A stretch of 64,000 bases of DNA from Artemisia argyi (taxonomy: Eukaryota; Streptophyta; Magnoliopsida; Asterales; Asteraceae): NCBI GenBank assembly GCA_030686995.1, contig CM060708.1, positions 180,595,115 through 180,659,114 on the forward strand. Direction: 5' to 3'. The notes under the pieces are model-generated. The model had not been told where the DNA came from. It saw only the letters and a list, made by a program, of their open reading frames with translations, and made no database searches. Below are positions 12,075 through 24,488 of this stretch, in pieces. A program made the translations under genes and the position numbers. Position 1 is the first letter of the stretch; the number at the start of each line of letters is the position of its first letter.

Positions 12075-14999
12075 ATCTCCCCCTAAGCGAGGTCACCTTT
12101 GAAGTTAAGATCTTTGGTCTTTAAGCATTCTTTTGTCTTTGTAGCTCGTAGGATCTGATTCTTCTCTTTTCAGCACACTTCGTACTTCAAGCAAGCGAAC
12201 TTGTGATTAGAGTTCCTTTGAGATATGTGATCTTTGAGCTTCTTTGAGATCATCAGCCAAAGTAAATCTCCAAGCTCATCCATTGTTGTATTGCCTTCAT
12301 GTGATGTAGTGACTTAAGGACCATCATGCTCACACCCTTCTTGATCAGGAGACTTGACTTTATAGTTGTGGATTAGGAGACTTTTTCATCAGAGTTGCGG
12401 AAACGTTGTTGGTAGTCTCTCAACATTTGTTGTAGCAAGTCTCTCATCTTCATTGATAGTATGGAGGATGTGTGAGCATGAGGTATGGATTGACCCGATT
12501 CAGCTGGAAACTGGAGCCATCAACGCCATCTTTATTTGTGTCCCTGAAATAAAACAGTTAGCAATAAAGATAGAGAACGAATATGGCTTTTATCATTCGT
12601 TCTGCGAGGATAGACTACCCTCCGGTTTTGTGAAAACCGACCTGTGATCAGGTAGAGTCTCTTTTAAAGAAGACTCTCCTTGACATGAATTTCCAGCTTG
12701 TAGTAATGAATTTTCCAAAGAATCCACTTCGGAATCTTCATACTAAGCATGTTCTCATACTGGAACGTCTCAAAGCAGACAGCACGATAGAGTGAATCGG
12801 TGAATTGATATTCATGGATTGATGAGAAATTGATTTATAGAAATCACTCGCGTGTCATATGATAAACATTTTGAGACACGACGAGAGTTTTTTTAAGTTT
12901 TGAATCACATTTCCATCAAAAATACTTTTGTTTGAAAGATTATACACAATCAATGTGCTCGAAAAATTAGTTTGTGAGCACATTGAAAGGTTTTAGCAAA
13001 AGTATCCGTCAATCCATATCCTAGAACAAGTTTGATTCAATGTTGAATCGCACCATTGTTGCTTTCCAGTTGTCACTTGATCATTGATCCAAGATGGATC
13101 TCACATGTCACCTACCAAGAGCTTGAGTGATGTTCGCTCTAGAAGGATTTCCATCTTCATTGTGAATATTTTCATATCACTCGGATGTTCTGGCAATACC
13201 ACAAGGATAATGCGTAGGACTCTAAATATTTTATCTTATTTTCCAAATTGTGTGAAACAATAAGCATATTGTAGTGTGTCCTATCGAGATTTATGGATGA
13301 TCTCATGGCTCTAGACTCAAAAGTGAGTTTTGATCCGCTCCTGGAGACTGGGGAGGCGTCTCCTGTTTTAGGTATCAACATAGCTCGCAATGAGCGGTCG
13401 ATACATTGCACAGGGTTCCCCGTGAGAATGAAACAAGCTCTTTTAAGAGAACTTGAGTGGTTGGGAAGTTTAGTGCAGTGCGTCACTGGGTCCATGACGT
13501 CTTGTCTTCAATACTAGTGTTACTTAAGTAACCACTAGTAGATTATGAATTGAACCCGGTTTCTGCCCTAAGGTTGAATATTTGGAGGGCTATTTCTTTT
13601 CACCCTTTCTCATTTCATTTCTTTTTCATTCTTCAACCCCTTCAATGCTTACCGAGACTTCACCACTAGAACCTTGTTGGGTTTGTTCCAGTCCTAGCTC
13701 TATCTCAGTCCGCACTCTTCCCTTTCTCACTTTACTCCTTTTTTTCAATCATTCCTAAGGACTTCTAATCTATCTATGGATTGTCCCTGAGAAGATCCTT
13801 CCGGTTCTGGTGGATCATGGGAACTTATACCTAACCTTAACCAACCTTATAACTCCGTGCATTAAAGTAAATGGTCGGTCTTAGGTATTATTTCCACAAA
13901 CGCCTTTCGCTCCCCCTCAATATGTGCATCGATATTCGAAAGTGATTAGCACATATGTGGGAGCCCATTATTGAGTCGAAAAGATCACATTTGATATCAG
14001 AGGATTGCATATTTAAATCACATTCTCTCCCCCGATCAAAAATTTCAAATTATTCGAGATTTTTGATCTCAATTGATTTAAATAATTTAGAAAGCGTTTT
14101 GGGAGAGAAATGCGGTCAATTTTAATGTTTTCTGATAAAAAGGAACTTTTTCTTGCTCCCCCTCAAACTGTGAGGGAGGTTGTTATGTGTCAGATTTGAA
14201 GAGTTATCAAAGTATTCGAAGTTTTAATGAAAACTCTTTGAAAGTTTACTCATTCTGACACATAACTATCACAAGTCTTTTTGTTGCAAGGTTTTATGTA
14301 CGAAGTGTGGGGAGTTTTGATGATACATAAAATTTTGAGAAATCACTCTCCCCCTCAATCAATGACGGATGTTAAAGCATAAATATTTTCATAAACTATT
14401 AACGTCATTGATTGAGTGAAAATTTTATCAAACATTTGAGTTCAATTAGATTTTCATTCAAAATTTCATGGTACCACCAAGTTTTGCACAAACACTTTCC
14501 GGAAAAATCATAGAAGGGAAAGTATTTGGCGATAAAAAGAAGATTTCTCTTCTTTATCAAGAAATAATGCACTGAAGCGTACATTAGATCGAGGAAACAT
14601 GGATGTAAAGTAATCCATGCCCAGGTGAACTTCACCCGGTAAAGGAACAACCGTCTTTTTGGCGACGTGTTTTCCCCATTTTGAAAAGCGGGTTGCTATC
14701 TGAAGTAATAGCAAACCATATTTTTGAAGTGCGGGTTGCAGCCTGAAATGACTACAAGCCATAATTTTAAGACCGGATTACAGTCTGAAATGACTGCAAG
14801 CCATAAGTTGAAGAATGTTTTGAGAAACGACACGTTTTAGAAAAACATTATTTGAAACCGAAAAACTCTTGCTCAAGCATATGTATGATTCCGTGTCATT
14901 ATTGAATGACATTTCTAGAAACGTACATAATATTGATTACACGAGAGACATGTCGTGAGAAGAATATTTTGTATTTTATATGATTTTTCAGATTTTTAT

Positions 15000-15034
<35 letters not shown>

Positions 15035-15098
15035 GGTTTTATATTTTTCTATTTTCTTTTTGATTTGATACTATACAAGGATATGTGAAGCAACCCCT
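12075..15098 (-). other. E2 3' non-coding region
   Basis: Three kilobases between the pol stop and the PPT with no convincing ORF; the 93-aa plus-strand frame at 12366-12647 and others are chance frames. It carries blocks conserved with E5: 13416-13514 (almost identical to 55634-55735) and about 14903-14970 (similar to about 57246-57316). A poly-T run spans 15002-15030. Such long 3' regions are usual in SIRE elements, often with a decayed env-like ORF; I could not recognise one here. Confidence 0.7.
13416..13514 (-). other. Conserved 3' non-coding block (E2 copy)
   Basis: About 99 bp nearly identical to 55634-55735 in E5, with only a few substitutions and indels, while the surrounding sequence and LTRs are far more diverged. 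It contains small dyads such as CTCTTTTAAGAG and CGTCA...TGACG. No shared open frame explains the conservation. A packaging, export or RNA-stability element is plausible but unproven. Confidence 0.65.
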
Positions 15099-18000
15099 TT
15101 ACTCCTCTTGATCTTCCTGAAGACAACTGAGATCCTCAGGTGTGAGACTCTTCATGCCAAGGCGTGGGAGGATGAAGTGAAACCGTTCCCTAAAAAGTGC
15201 TTTGGTGAAGATATCGGCTAGTTGGAACTCAGTCCTCACAAAGTAAAGTTCCACAATTCCTTTCTCAACTTGCTCCCTGATGAAGTGATGTCGAATGTCA
15301 ATATGCTTAGTTCTTGAATGCTGGACATTGTTGCAGCAGAGTGCAATTGCACTTTTGTTGTCACAGTACATGGGAATCTTATTGCATATAAAGCCATAGT
15401 CAGAAAGTTGAGATCGCATCCAGAGGATCTGAGCACAGCATGATGACATAGCAATGTATTCAGCTTCAGTGGAGGAGATAGATGTACTCATTTGTTTCTT
15501 TGAAGACTGTGCACCCCCAGATGTACTGCGACGAGTGTCTTGACATCCCGCATGATCAGCATCCGAATATGCTGTGAGAGCCATAGAAGTTTCTTTAGGG
15601 TACCAAAGGCCCATATGGATTGTTCCTTTAAGGTATCGAAAGACTCTTTTGACAGCTTCCAGATGTTTCTTGGTGGGTTTGGATTGATACCGAGCACAAA
15701 TGCAAACTGCAAATAGAAGGTCGGGTCTGCTTGCAGTGAGGTACATTAAGGAGCCAATCATGCTTCGATACATGGTTTGGTCGACCGTAATTCCCACATC
15801 ATCTTCGTCAAGTTTTGATCGTTCAATCATAGGAGTATCAACTGAATCACTGGAGTCGAATCCAAACTTCTTCAAAATTTCATTGGCGTATTTGGATTGA
15901 TTGATGAATATGCCATTGGGGTTTTGAGAGATTTGCAGTCCTAGAAAGAATGACATTTGACCCATCATAGACATTTGGAATTCGGAACTCATCTCTTGGG
16001 AGAAACGATCACATTCTGTGGGATCAGATGAGGCAAAGATGATGTCATCAACATAGATTTGTACATGTAGGAGGTTTTTGCCCGTTTTTCTGGTAAAGAG
16101 TGTAGGATCAACAACGCCTTTGGAGAATTTGTTGGCCAGAAGAAATTTAGACAAGGTGTCGTACCACGCCCTGGGTGCTTGTTTAAGCCTATAGCGAGCC
16201 TTCTTTAATCGATACACGTGATTAGGGTGTTCTGGATCCACAAAACCTTCGGGTTGAGATACGTACACCACCTCTTTCAGATCCCCATTTAAGAATGCGG
16301 TCTTGACATCCATTTGATAAGCCACCATGTTTTGACTTGCAGCATTTGCGAGAAAGATCCTTATGGCTTCTATTCTAGCAACCGGGGCGAAGGATTCTTC
16401 AAAGTCAATACCTTCTTCTTGTCGATATCCTTTTGCCACAAGTCTAGCTTTGTTTTTCAATACATCACCATGTTCATCAAGCTTAACCTTGAATATCCAT
16501 TTGAGAGCAATGATCATTGCACACTCGGGAGGTGGTACTAGTTCCCAGACATCCAGTCGGTCAAATTCATGAATTTCGTCCACCATTGTAGTGAACCATG
16601 AGTGTTTGGACATTGCATCCTTGACGCTTTTTGGTTCAGCTTTAGAAAGAACAGAATTGAAGAAGCACCACAATGCGTCGGTTGCAAGTTGCTTGCGGGT
16701 TGATACTTGACGTGAAGGGTATCCAATAATGTTGTCAATAGGATGATCATTGGTCCATTTTCGAAGGTATTCATGGGGTTGAGAATGTGGAACTGAGGTG
16801 GCCGTGTTAGATTCGTCAGAGGATGTTACATCATTTGATGATTCAGGGGCAAAGATGTTAACAAACGGCTCATTATCAGGTGGAGCAAAAGGATTAACTT
16901 CAGATGTATTATCTACATTTGCCGCTCGCTGTACAGGTGATGATTGGACATTAGACGTGCTAACCGATTGACTGATGGCGGGAGCTTCAGAATCCCATGA
17001 CAATGAAGTGGATGGACCGTTATTGTCATCTGGATCATTCACCACCCCATCTGGTGGTTGAACCATTGTAGCTTCAGGAGCATTCATCTGTTGAGGTTCA
17101 AAGTATTCATCAAACATTGGGTCAAACAGTTTCTTCCAATCTTCACTTGTAGGAGGTACAAGAGGAGCAGCAGGTATGGGATTCTGTACAAGCCTGGAAC
17201 TAATTGGTCCAGGAGACAAAAAGTTAGGTACGGGTCTAGAACTTGATTGTCCAGGAACCGGTTGCTCTGTCAGCTCATCGAAAGTGACGTGGATTGTTTC
17301 CATTATATCTCTGGTACGTTTGTTGTAGATTCGGTACCCCTTTCGCTCTGGAGCATAGCCAACGAAGAAACCAATGTCGGCCTTGGCCTTGAGTTTCCCA
17401 AGGTCTTCACTGTCATTAGTTGGATAGCAAAGTGCACCAAAAACTCGAAAGAACGAAAGATCGGGTTTTCTGCCATGAACCAGTTCGTAGGGAGTTTTGC
17501 AGTGGAGAGGATGTATCAAGGATCGGTTCTGTGTGTAACATGCGGTGGCAATTGCCTTAGCCCAAAGAAATAGAGGAGCTTTGGAAAAGATGAGCATAGT
17601 CCTTGCAGCTTCAACTAAGGTGTGATTGCGTCTTTCAACAACTCCATTTTGTTGAGGAGTTCGTGGAATGCTCTTTTGATGACTAATCCCGACACCTTCA
17701 TAAAAGAGAGTAAGTTGTCTGTTCACAAATTCTGTTCCATTATCAGTACGAATGACTCTAACTGTTTTGTTGAGGCGGACTTGCAACATCTTGACGAGTT
17801 TGATGATGGTTTCCGGAGTTTCATCTTTTGATCGTAGAAATTTCACCCATGTGAATCGAGAGTAATCATCAACAATAACCAGCACATATTTCTTTCCATT
17901 GATACTTTGAATCCTCATTGGTCCACAAAGATCCATGTGGAGAGTATGAAGAACTTCCATGATTGAATTGACAGTTTTGGGTTTATGGGTATGCTTTTTG

Positions 18001-18593
18001 CTCTTGCCCATTTGACAGGCGGAACACAGATGGTCTTTTTCATATTTAAGCCTGGGCAAGCCTCGAACAAGATCCTTACGTGTAAGTTCATTGATGGTAC
18101 CGAAGTTCAAATGGTTTAAACGACGATGCCACAACCATGACTTGTTCTTGGATGCTTTAGAGAGCAGACAAATTGGAGAGGACCGTAGCATATCTTCAAT
18201 GGAGATGGTGTAAAGATTAGTGCCCCGACTCCCCTTGAGAAGATCAACACCATCTAATTCTCTAACAAAACAGGTGTGCTTTCTGAAGGTGACTTCAAGA
18301 TCTGAGTCACAGAATTGGCCAACAGAAAATAGATTGTGCCCAAGTCCTTCCACGTAGTAAACTCTGGATATAACACTGTCTCCAAAGACGTAATCACCAT
18401 AACCCATTATAGATCCAAAGTGGTCATTCCCAAATCTGACCGTACCAATAAACTTTTCCACGAAATTCGTGAGCCGTGAGCGATCTCCAGTCATATGTTT
18501 TGAGCAGCCTGAGTCCAAATACCAAAGGACGATTTGTACAACCTGCATTTGAAACCAGACAATCGTGGATAACTGAAAAAGCTGGAGCCCCAC
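15099..18593 (-). CDS. pol: E2 Pol: protease, integrase, reverse transcriptase, RNase H
   Basis: 1164 codons without a stop. The aspartic protease active site DSG is at residues 27-29. A GAG-pre-integrase zinc finger has H156, H161, C190 and C193. The integrase triad is D221, D284 and E320 with the usual 35-residue D-E spacing. RT spans roughly 683-925 with the catalytic YVDD at 847-850. RNase H begins near 1008 with candidate acidic residues D1011, E1043 and D1078. The order PR-INT-RT-RH defines Copia, and the sequence is of the kind abundant in Anthemideae genomes. The start shown is only the first ATG; the frame was part of a gag-pol polyprotein and the upstream gag frame is shifted relative to it near 18590. 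About 10 residues usually present between TSGG and SKKQ in RNase H (near 1028) are missing, which probably impairs the fold. Confidence 0.93.
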   Translation of the reverse strand: MGLQLFQLSTIVWFQMQVVQIVLWYLDSGCSKHMTGDRSRLTNFVEKFIGTVRFGNDHFGSIMGYGDYVFGDSVISRVYYVEGLGHNLFSVGQFCDSDLEVTFRKHTCFVRELDGVDLLKGSRGTNLYTISIEDMLRSSPICLLSKASKNKSWLWHRRLNHLNFGTINELTRKDLVRGLPRLKYEKDHLCSACQMGKSKKHTHKPKTVNSIMEVLHTLHMDLCGPMRIQSINGKKYVLVIVDDYSRFTWVKFLRSKDETPETIIKLVKMLQVRLNKTVRVIRTDNGTEFVNRQLTLFYEGVGISHQKSIPRTPQQNGVVERRNHTLVEAARTMLIFSKAPLFLWAKAIATACYTQNRSLIHPLHCKTPYELVHGRKPDLSFFRVFGALCYPTNDSEDLGKLKAKADIGFFVGYAPERKGYRIYNKRTRDIMETIHVTFDELTEQPVPGQSSSRPVPNFLSPGPISSRLVQNPIPAAPLVPPTSEDWKKLFDPMFDEYFEPQQMNAPEATMVQPPDGVVNDPDDNNGPSTSLSWDSEAPAISQSVSTSNVQSSPVQRAANVDNTSEVNPFAPPDNEPFVNIFAPESSNDVTSSDESNTATSVPHSQPHEYLRKWTNDHPIDNIIGYPSRQVSTRKQLATDALWCFFNSVLSKAEPKSVKDAMSKHSWFTTMVDEIHEFDRLDVWELVPPPECAMIIALKWIFKVKLDEHGDVLKNKARLVAKGYRQEEGIDFEESFAPVARIEAIRIFLANAASQNMVAYQMDVKTAFLNGDLKEVVYVSQPEGFVDPEHPNHVYRLKKARYRLKQAPRAWYDTLSKFLLANKFSKGVVDPTLFTRKTGKNLLHVQIYVDDIIFASSDPTECDRFSQEMSSEFQMSMMGQMSFFLGLQISQNPNGIFINQSKYANEILKKFGFDSSDSVDTPMIERSKLDEDDVGITVDQTMYRSMIGSLMYLTASRPDLLFAVCICARYQSKPTKKHLEAVKRVFRYLKGTIHMGLWYPKETSMALTAYSDADHAGCQDTRRSTSGGAQSSKKQMSTSISSTEAEYIAMSSCCAQILWMRSQLSDYGFICNKIPMYCDNKSAIALCCNNVQHSRTKHIDIRHHFIREQVEKGIVELYFVRTEFQLADIFTKALFRERFHFILPRLGMKSLTPEDLSCLQEDQEE

Positions 18594-18724
18594 ACATACT
18601 TGGTGTCCGTTTGGTTAGAACACACAAATATTGGATTATCATAAGTAACGGATATCTCACTAGAGTATTTACATTTTGATGCACTAGAACTAGTGGTGGT
18701 ATTCGTTGCTTCTATTGGAAATAG
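18594..18724 (-). pseudogene. E2 gag-protease junction with frameshift
   Basis: This is the stretch between the pol frame and the E7 insertion. The frame entering from the gag side (codon boundary at 27942/18724) stays open for over 40 codons but is offset from the pol frame, so an indel lies near 18590-18600. It is rich in Ser and Thr. The TSD TCTAC sits at 18725-18729. Confidence 0.6.
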
Positions 18725-19349
18725 TCTACTGTCACACCCCCAAAATCGGGTCCAGCGGAAGCATACGTGTAGCTGGGGTGTAACTCAATTGGTATTACAA
18801 CACAAGTTCAAAAATGGTTTTCACTTGAATCATTTAGAATAAAATAGTTTAATCAAAAATGTTAAATTTACATTGTTAAAAGTAGTGCGGAAGTAGGCCC
18901 TTAAAATAGTTTAAAACGGTCCCCAAATGAATAATCAGAGTCTTCTATGACCATGCCATGCCCTGCCAAAACCTCCAGTAGCGTGCCATTAATTAAAACC
19001 TGAAAATACATGCTAAAGTGTCAACACGAGGTTGGTGAGTTCATAGAGTTTGTTTAACAAATACTGCCTATAGATAAATGATCGCCCAGCAAAGGCATTG
19101 TAAATCCACTCAGTTGCAAGTCCCGCCATAAGAGACTTGTAACCTGTGTGTTTACAACCCACTGCCAAATGTGTTAAAGTCTACGTGAACAAAAGTAATA
19201 CTGTTATCCAAATTCCCAGATAAATATAGCAAAACGGCTATATAAATAATTCAGTCAATGAGGCCATATGATAAATCAGTCAAGCGGGAAAACCCGTAAT
19301 AAGGTTGATGCAAAGGCATCTTAATTCAGTCAAGTAAGAAACATTAATA

Positions 19350-19640
19350 TTACGTTTGACATTCAGTCAAGTGGGGAATACCACAATATTACGTTTGACA
19401 TCACAGCCAAGTGGGGAATACCACAATACGTTTGACATCACAGCCAAGTGGGGAATACCACAATATTACGTTTGACATCACAGCCAAGTGGGGAATACCA
19501 CAATATTACAAGGAGGTCATATGATAAATCAGTCAAGTAGGAAAACAGCAATATTACGTTTGACATCACAGCCAAGTGGGGAATACCACAATACGTTTGA
19601 CATCACAGCCAAGTGGGGAATCCACAATATTACAAGGAAC
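19350..19640. repeat. Minisatellite in E7 LTR (twin at 25110-25400)
   Basis: Tandem units of about 36-40 bp built from CAGCCAAGTGGGGAATACCA, CAATATTACG and TTTGACATCA, some lacking a few bases. About six to seven units per LTR, interrupted by a variant containing GTCATATGATAAATCAG. Confidence 0.85.
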
Positions 19641-20290
19641 ATATAGGAACAATTGGTGACTATGAGGTCATATAAACAAGGATGATCAATCCCATGAAAT
19701 ACATATAACCAAACATACCAATGAATGCAGGTGATCAAATATATATTTAGATAAAGCTGGAAATATTTGAGTAATCAACCAGGTAAAACAAGTAGTGCGT
19801 TTAAGTAAAACGAGCATGTATTCTCCCCCAAAGAGTTTACCAAAACAATTGAAAAAGTAGGGGCTATGACTCACCTGGTGTGATAGCTACGATGACAAGA
19901 ATGGATACACTGAAAGGAGGCACGATCTCTAACCGCAACCTAATATGAGTAATAACGATCTTCCTTAGATCATGACATGATGAAATGAATGCACGTGCAC
20001 ATGATGCCTATACCACTCGTAACTTGGAAATACTAGTTATTGTCAAAGTAAAATAGTTTCCATACTTAGGAAAATAAGTCCAAATATAGAAGTATATAAC
20101 TTGTCGTAGTATATCGTATAAAAATGTTAGTGTTATATTCCTCGTCTTGAAAACCTTATAATAGTGTCTAGTAGTCGCGTAATAAACCTTGAGTCGTACG
20201 TACTTCGTTAGTTAAAAATAAACTCCTTGAATAAGAATTCTAGAAAATAAATCATTTAGTACGTAGTTATATTATTTTCTAGTAGTGACT

Positions 20291-20291
<1 letters not shown>

Positions 20292-20361
<70 letters not shown>
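20292..20361. repeat. (AT)n microsatellite in E7 LTR (twin at 26050-26139)
   Basis: Uninterrupted AT dinucleotides of about 70 bp in the left LTR and about 90 bp in the right. Both derive from one LTR at insertion, so the difference arose afterwards. Confidence 0.95.
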
Positions 20362-20364
<3 letters not shown>

Positions 20365-22160
20365 TTTTGACGATTTTAAAACGCGTATAACTTGGTCGTT
20401 TTAAGCTCATTTTCCTCGTTCTTTATATCCACGGATTCGTTTTAGTATGTATTAATATATTTTCGATAGCTCGGCTCCTCTAGGTTACGTTTAACGCCTC
20501 TATTTGCCCGTCGAAAACTGTCAAACAGCATGCAGTTTTTCAGAAAATAGTTTTCGTCGTTAAATTCGGAAAATCATATCTCCTTCGTTATTAACTCGTT
20601 TTAATCTGTTCTTTCGCCCACGGCTTCGTTTTTGAAAGTATTTTCTAAATCTTTGGTCAAAAATTACCCCTGAGTTCCTGAGTTTCCCACGTTTCCAAAA
20701 TAGGGACAGTAGGTATTTATATAGTTTCAGAAATCATTTTCCTAGTTTCAAACTTGTTTCAACTTCAACCAAACCACTTTCAATCACCACAAATCTAGTC
20801 TAATCTTACCATACACCTTCTTAGGGTGTCATGAGTTCCTAAACATCATGAACCAAGTGGATCTATCAAGGATCTAACTATAATCACTTTTTAGGGTTCA
20901 AAAGTTTGGTATGTTTAAAATAAAGTGATATAAGTAACATATGCATGTAGATCTTGTATAGAAATCATATGATCATAAAAATAACATGAAGAAATTATGG
21001 AAAAGAGTTTGACAACTTACTTAGAAATATTAATGAGCTTGGATGAGAAAAACCTAAGAAACCTTGAGTTTTTATTACAAAACTCAAACAAGGACAACAA
21101 AAGGAACTAGATTAACACTTGATCTTGGAAAAATTATGGTTTCTTCTTGGTTGTTGTTCTTGGCCGATTATGGTAGAGAGGAGGAAGGGATGAGAGCAAA
21201 TTTTGCTAGTTGTTTAGATGTGTAAATGAAGAAATGTGGTGAAGTGTAGTATATATTTGGTCTAAGTCTTATGGTCTTGGTCTTTCGTTAATAAACTACA
21301 CATGGATTAGCTAAGGGGCAAGATCCATATTTTAGGGAAGGGAGCATAGGGGGGGGGGGGGGGGGGGGGGGGGACGGCAATTTGGAAGGGTAGGAAGAAA
21401 AATGGAAGATTTTGTGTATTATTGTGTTGATATTGTTAGATATTATTAGTTTTAGGTGATACCGGGGTACCGAGTTAACTAAAAATAAATTGTAACGAGA
21501 TAAAATAAAATATAATGAAGTTGTAAAAATTGTAAAATTATATTCCCGATGAGAATCGGAAGTTAAAATAATGATCGGGTTGAAATAACGCAAACCGACG
21601 GAGTTATAAGCTCCGACCGTAAAATGTAGCAATTGATTGGAAAACACCAGGTAAATTAATATTATAATTTTTATATTATTAAAATGAATATAAAAATATA
21701 TTTTGGATCATAGTCGGGAGTGTCGGACGTGTTAGTCACATTATTGGTCGTTTGTTAATGTTTATTTAGAAATAATTATATGTAAAAGTTAATTATACCA
21801 AAAGTACTAATTTAAATATCCTACGAGTGGAATAGTATGCAAGTGACATAATGATGATACGCAGACTATTTCTAGTCCGTATGAAATGTCCCAATTGATT
21901 ATGCATGAATTCCCACCTGAACTAATATGGTTACGCGAATTTAAATACTCGTAAACCAAATTTACGATGAAATAAGTAATGCACGTGAATAGTGTTTTTC
22001 TTTCGGAAATGAATAGTGTTAAGTGAATAGTAAAATTTCTGAACGCTTCTCAGAATATCAAATTGACCTAAAAAATGATGAATAGTGATCGATGAATAGT
22101 AACATGTGAATAGTAAATTGTCGAGGTTTGGAAAATGACCGGAAATTACGAGTTGTGACA

Positions 22161-24488
22161 GTCTCTACCCCTTAAGGGAACTTCGTCTCGAAGTTCAGTT
22201 TGTGTTGGTTTCTAAGGTGGTATTGGTGAAAAGATGATAGTATTTGAAAATTCCAGCGAACTTTCACGATAGGAATTCGACTTTGCTTCAACCGTTCGAC
22301 CTAACAGTTCATGATTTCTATTGGTTCTCTTACAAGGTTTAGGAACTTATCGAACTTGTAACTGATTCTTGATTTGTAGGAAATTCCTGGTTATTTCATG
22401 AATGCTTACTGGACTAATGAGTTGGGCTTTTCTAAATTTCGATCCTTCCTTGGATGTTGGCACTTCGACCATAGAGTGCTTCAAATGGTGTAGTCTCTAA
22501 GCTCGTGTGGTAACTATGGTTATAAAGGAATCTGATTTATGGCAAATGGTTAATCCAACCATTTCTAGAGTCAACCACTCATGCTCTGAGCATATCTCCC
22601 TATGTTTGAATCGTTCTCTAATCCTGACCATTGGTCTGCCGATGATAGGTAGTGTAGTTCCAAAGGAATCTTAATGTAATCGCTAGGAGTTTGAGGTGAA
22701 TTAAATTCCTCTATTAAGAATAATTGAAATGGATATCATGAATCTTGTGGAAAACTTACAAGGTTTAGTCCGTCAAAGGGTGTTATTGAAAATAATAGAT
22801 TATGATAAGATTGTGATTCCTCCGCAGGAATGTCATGAATTGAGTCTTTCTCCACCTATAATGCTTGGTCTCCATTACTAAGATTTTCCCCAAGTTATAT
22901 GTCATCAAATCACAAAATCCTAAAGGTATAAGTGATGTAATGTGGTGATTGATTTTTCAACTTTATTTTGAGATTGTGTGTTTTGTTCAAAAACCTTCCC
23001 TGACTAAATAAATTTACAACTTTAAGCAAACAGCTTTTTAAGTAACATTTTTCTTGATGTTTCAGAATTTAATAGTTATGCAAGATAGAACTATTTTCAA
23101 CATAAGGTGGATAATATGATTTACCAAAAATCGATGTTTAAAATTTCCTAGCATCTAGTAGTTTTGTAAAAGATTAACCAAAAGGAATTTGCTTGTCAAA
23201 ATAAGTGCCTCAGAAAAGTATTTCTTACAAAATATATGTTTTGCATAACTGTAGTTTGGAGAAAAATCCATTTAAAAGTGAAAATATTAAGAGGATAAAA
23301 TAGTCAGGTATGTATGTCTACACAAAGGCATAGGTGTCTAACACGTTCGAATAAAGTCTATTGGTGAGGACATGTTCAATTTATAGTCTCGGTTAAAAGT
23401 TGGATTTATCTCTATGGTGTTGCTTAGTGAGCACTCGTATCGAAACTAATCCTTATAATTTAGTCAAGCCAATACTTTCCAGATGATGGAATTTTTGGTG
23501 ATTAGGCCAGTGATAGTGGTTCGAATGGTTTTGTGATATCTTGAGATTTCTGTTGAGCTTTAAATGGTCTTAATGTACCAAGGGATCCTCCTCATAGAAG
23601 GTATGGAAAATCTTTCCTAGGGAGGTCATTGATAATATCCACTTATCAATATTGATAGTAGTGAGTGATGGGTGACATATGAATCTATAGAGTGTAAGCT
23701 AATTCCTTATATATATATGAGGATGGGGAAAGGAAATGATAGTGATGGTGAGAAGGGAAGAGACTGTGACAACTGCAGCATAATGAGATTGTGATATAAG
23801 AAAATACTGTGATGCAAGTGTATCGTGCATAGATGTGAATGTTCATGAGATGAAATGACCAGTTGACGTGCTTCCAAACGGCGGTTCACAAAGTGATGAA
23901 AAGTATGAATGTTCTGACAACGAGGGTATACACACAAGTAAATGAAACCTTTGGAAATTGAGTTGAGGATTCAATCCAGACAGAATTTTATTATAACCAT
24001 TCTTAGTGTTGCAAAATTCATTTCTGAGTCGGATATAGGTAGTCAGCCTATGTCCCACTATCCCGGGTTGAATATAGGTGACTAGTCTATATTCCACCGA
24101 GGTTCCATGAATTTTGAAATACTCAGCCCAATTATACTAAGACTATGTCCTTCACAAATACCAAGACGTTCAGAAAGACTAAGGCAGGTGACCAAACTCG
24201 AGGTCAAATGATGAAACTATGCAAGGAAAAACATAACGTGGTGACATATATTATACGTGAACATGCTTATATGAAAGACAATGATAGTAATCAACTAGAA
24301 TAAGTGAATATAATATACCAGATAATGAGACACAAATCTCATCACCTAAGTCAGCAACAAACCACAAGTGAGGCATCATCTTGGCAGGCAGGCACGTGAC
24401 GGTCATAGGGTTAAGTTTTCGTAAAAGTAGCTATAGTCTAGGTTTTAAAAACACTTAGTTCGCTATAGCCAAAGCTCTGATACCAATC
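22161..24488 (-). other. E7 internal region, non-coding
   Basis: 2328 bp between the LTRs. Minus-strand features: PBS at the right end and, at the left end, a perfect 8-bp hairpin (GAACTTCG and CGAAGTTC, loop AGA, 22196-22178) leading through CCCTTAAGGG into the PPT. The hairpin-PPT edge is the one seen in complete Tekay elements; everything coding is gone. No ORF above background. Confidence 0.8.
24474..24485 (-). other. E7 primer-binding site
   Basis: Minus-strand TGGTATCAGAGC matches the complement of the initiator tRNA-Met 3' end over 12 nt, 3 nt from the LTR end. Confidence 0.85.

Larger units (their letters stand above)
18730..22160 (-). repeat. E7 3' LTR
   Basis: 3431 bp. Contains a minisatellite of about 40-bp units (19350-19640), an (AT)n microsatellite (20292-20361), a G run (21351-21373) and, near the U3 start, several copies of TGAATAGT (21985-22125). 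No convincing coding frame; the 119-aa frame at 21288-21647 reads through the G run as polyproline and is spurious. Confidence 0.93.

Noticed and set aside
12366..12647. 93-aa plus-strand frame in the E2 3' region
   Set aside because: Antisense to the element, no recognisable motif, and not preserved in the related E5 3' region.
15002..15030. Poly(T) as a LINE/SINE tail or retroposed gene
   Set aside because: It lies inside the E2 3' region with no TSD or adjoining retroposed sequence; a simple homopolymer.
17247..17573. 108-aa plus-strand frame and other plus-strand frames inside 15099-18593
   Set aside because: Shadows of the intact minus-strand pol frame.
19350..19640. CRISPR-like repeat array
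   Set aside because: Units are head-to-tail without unique spacers and lie in a plant LTR, so this is a minisatellite.
21288..21647. 119-aa frame with a polyproline run
   Set aside because: The prolines are the reverse reading of a G homopolymer inside the E7 LTR; the twin LTR frame breaks after an indel.
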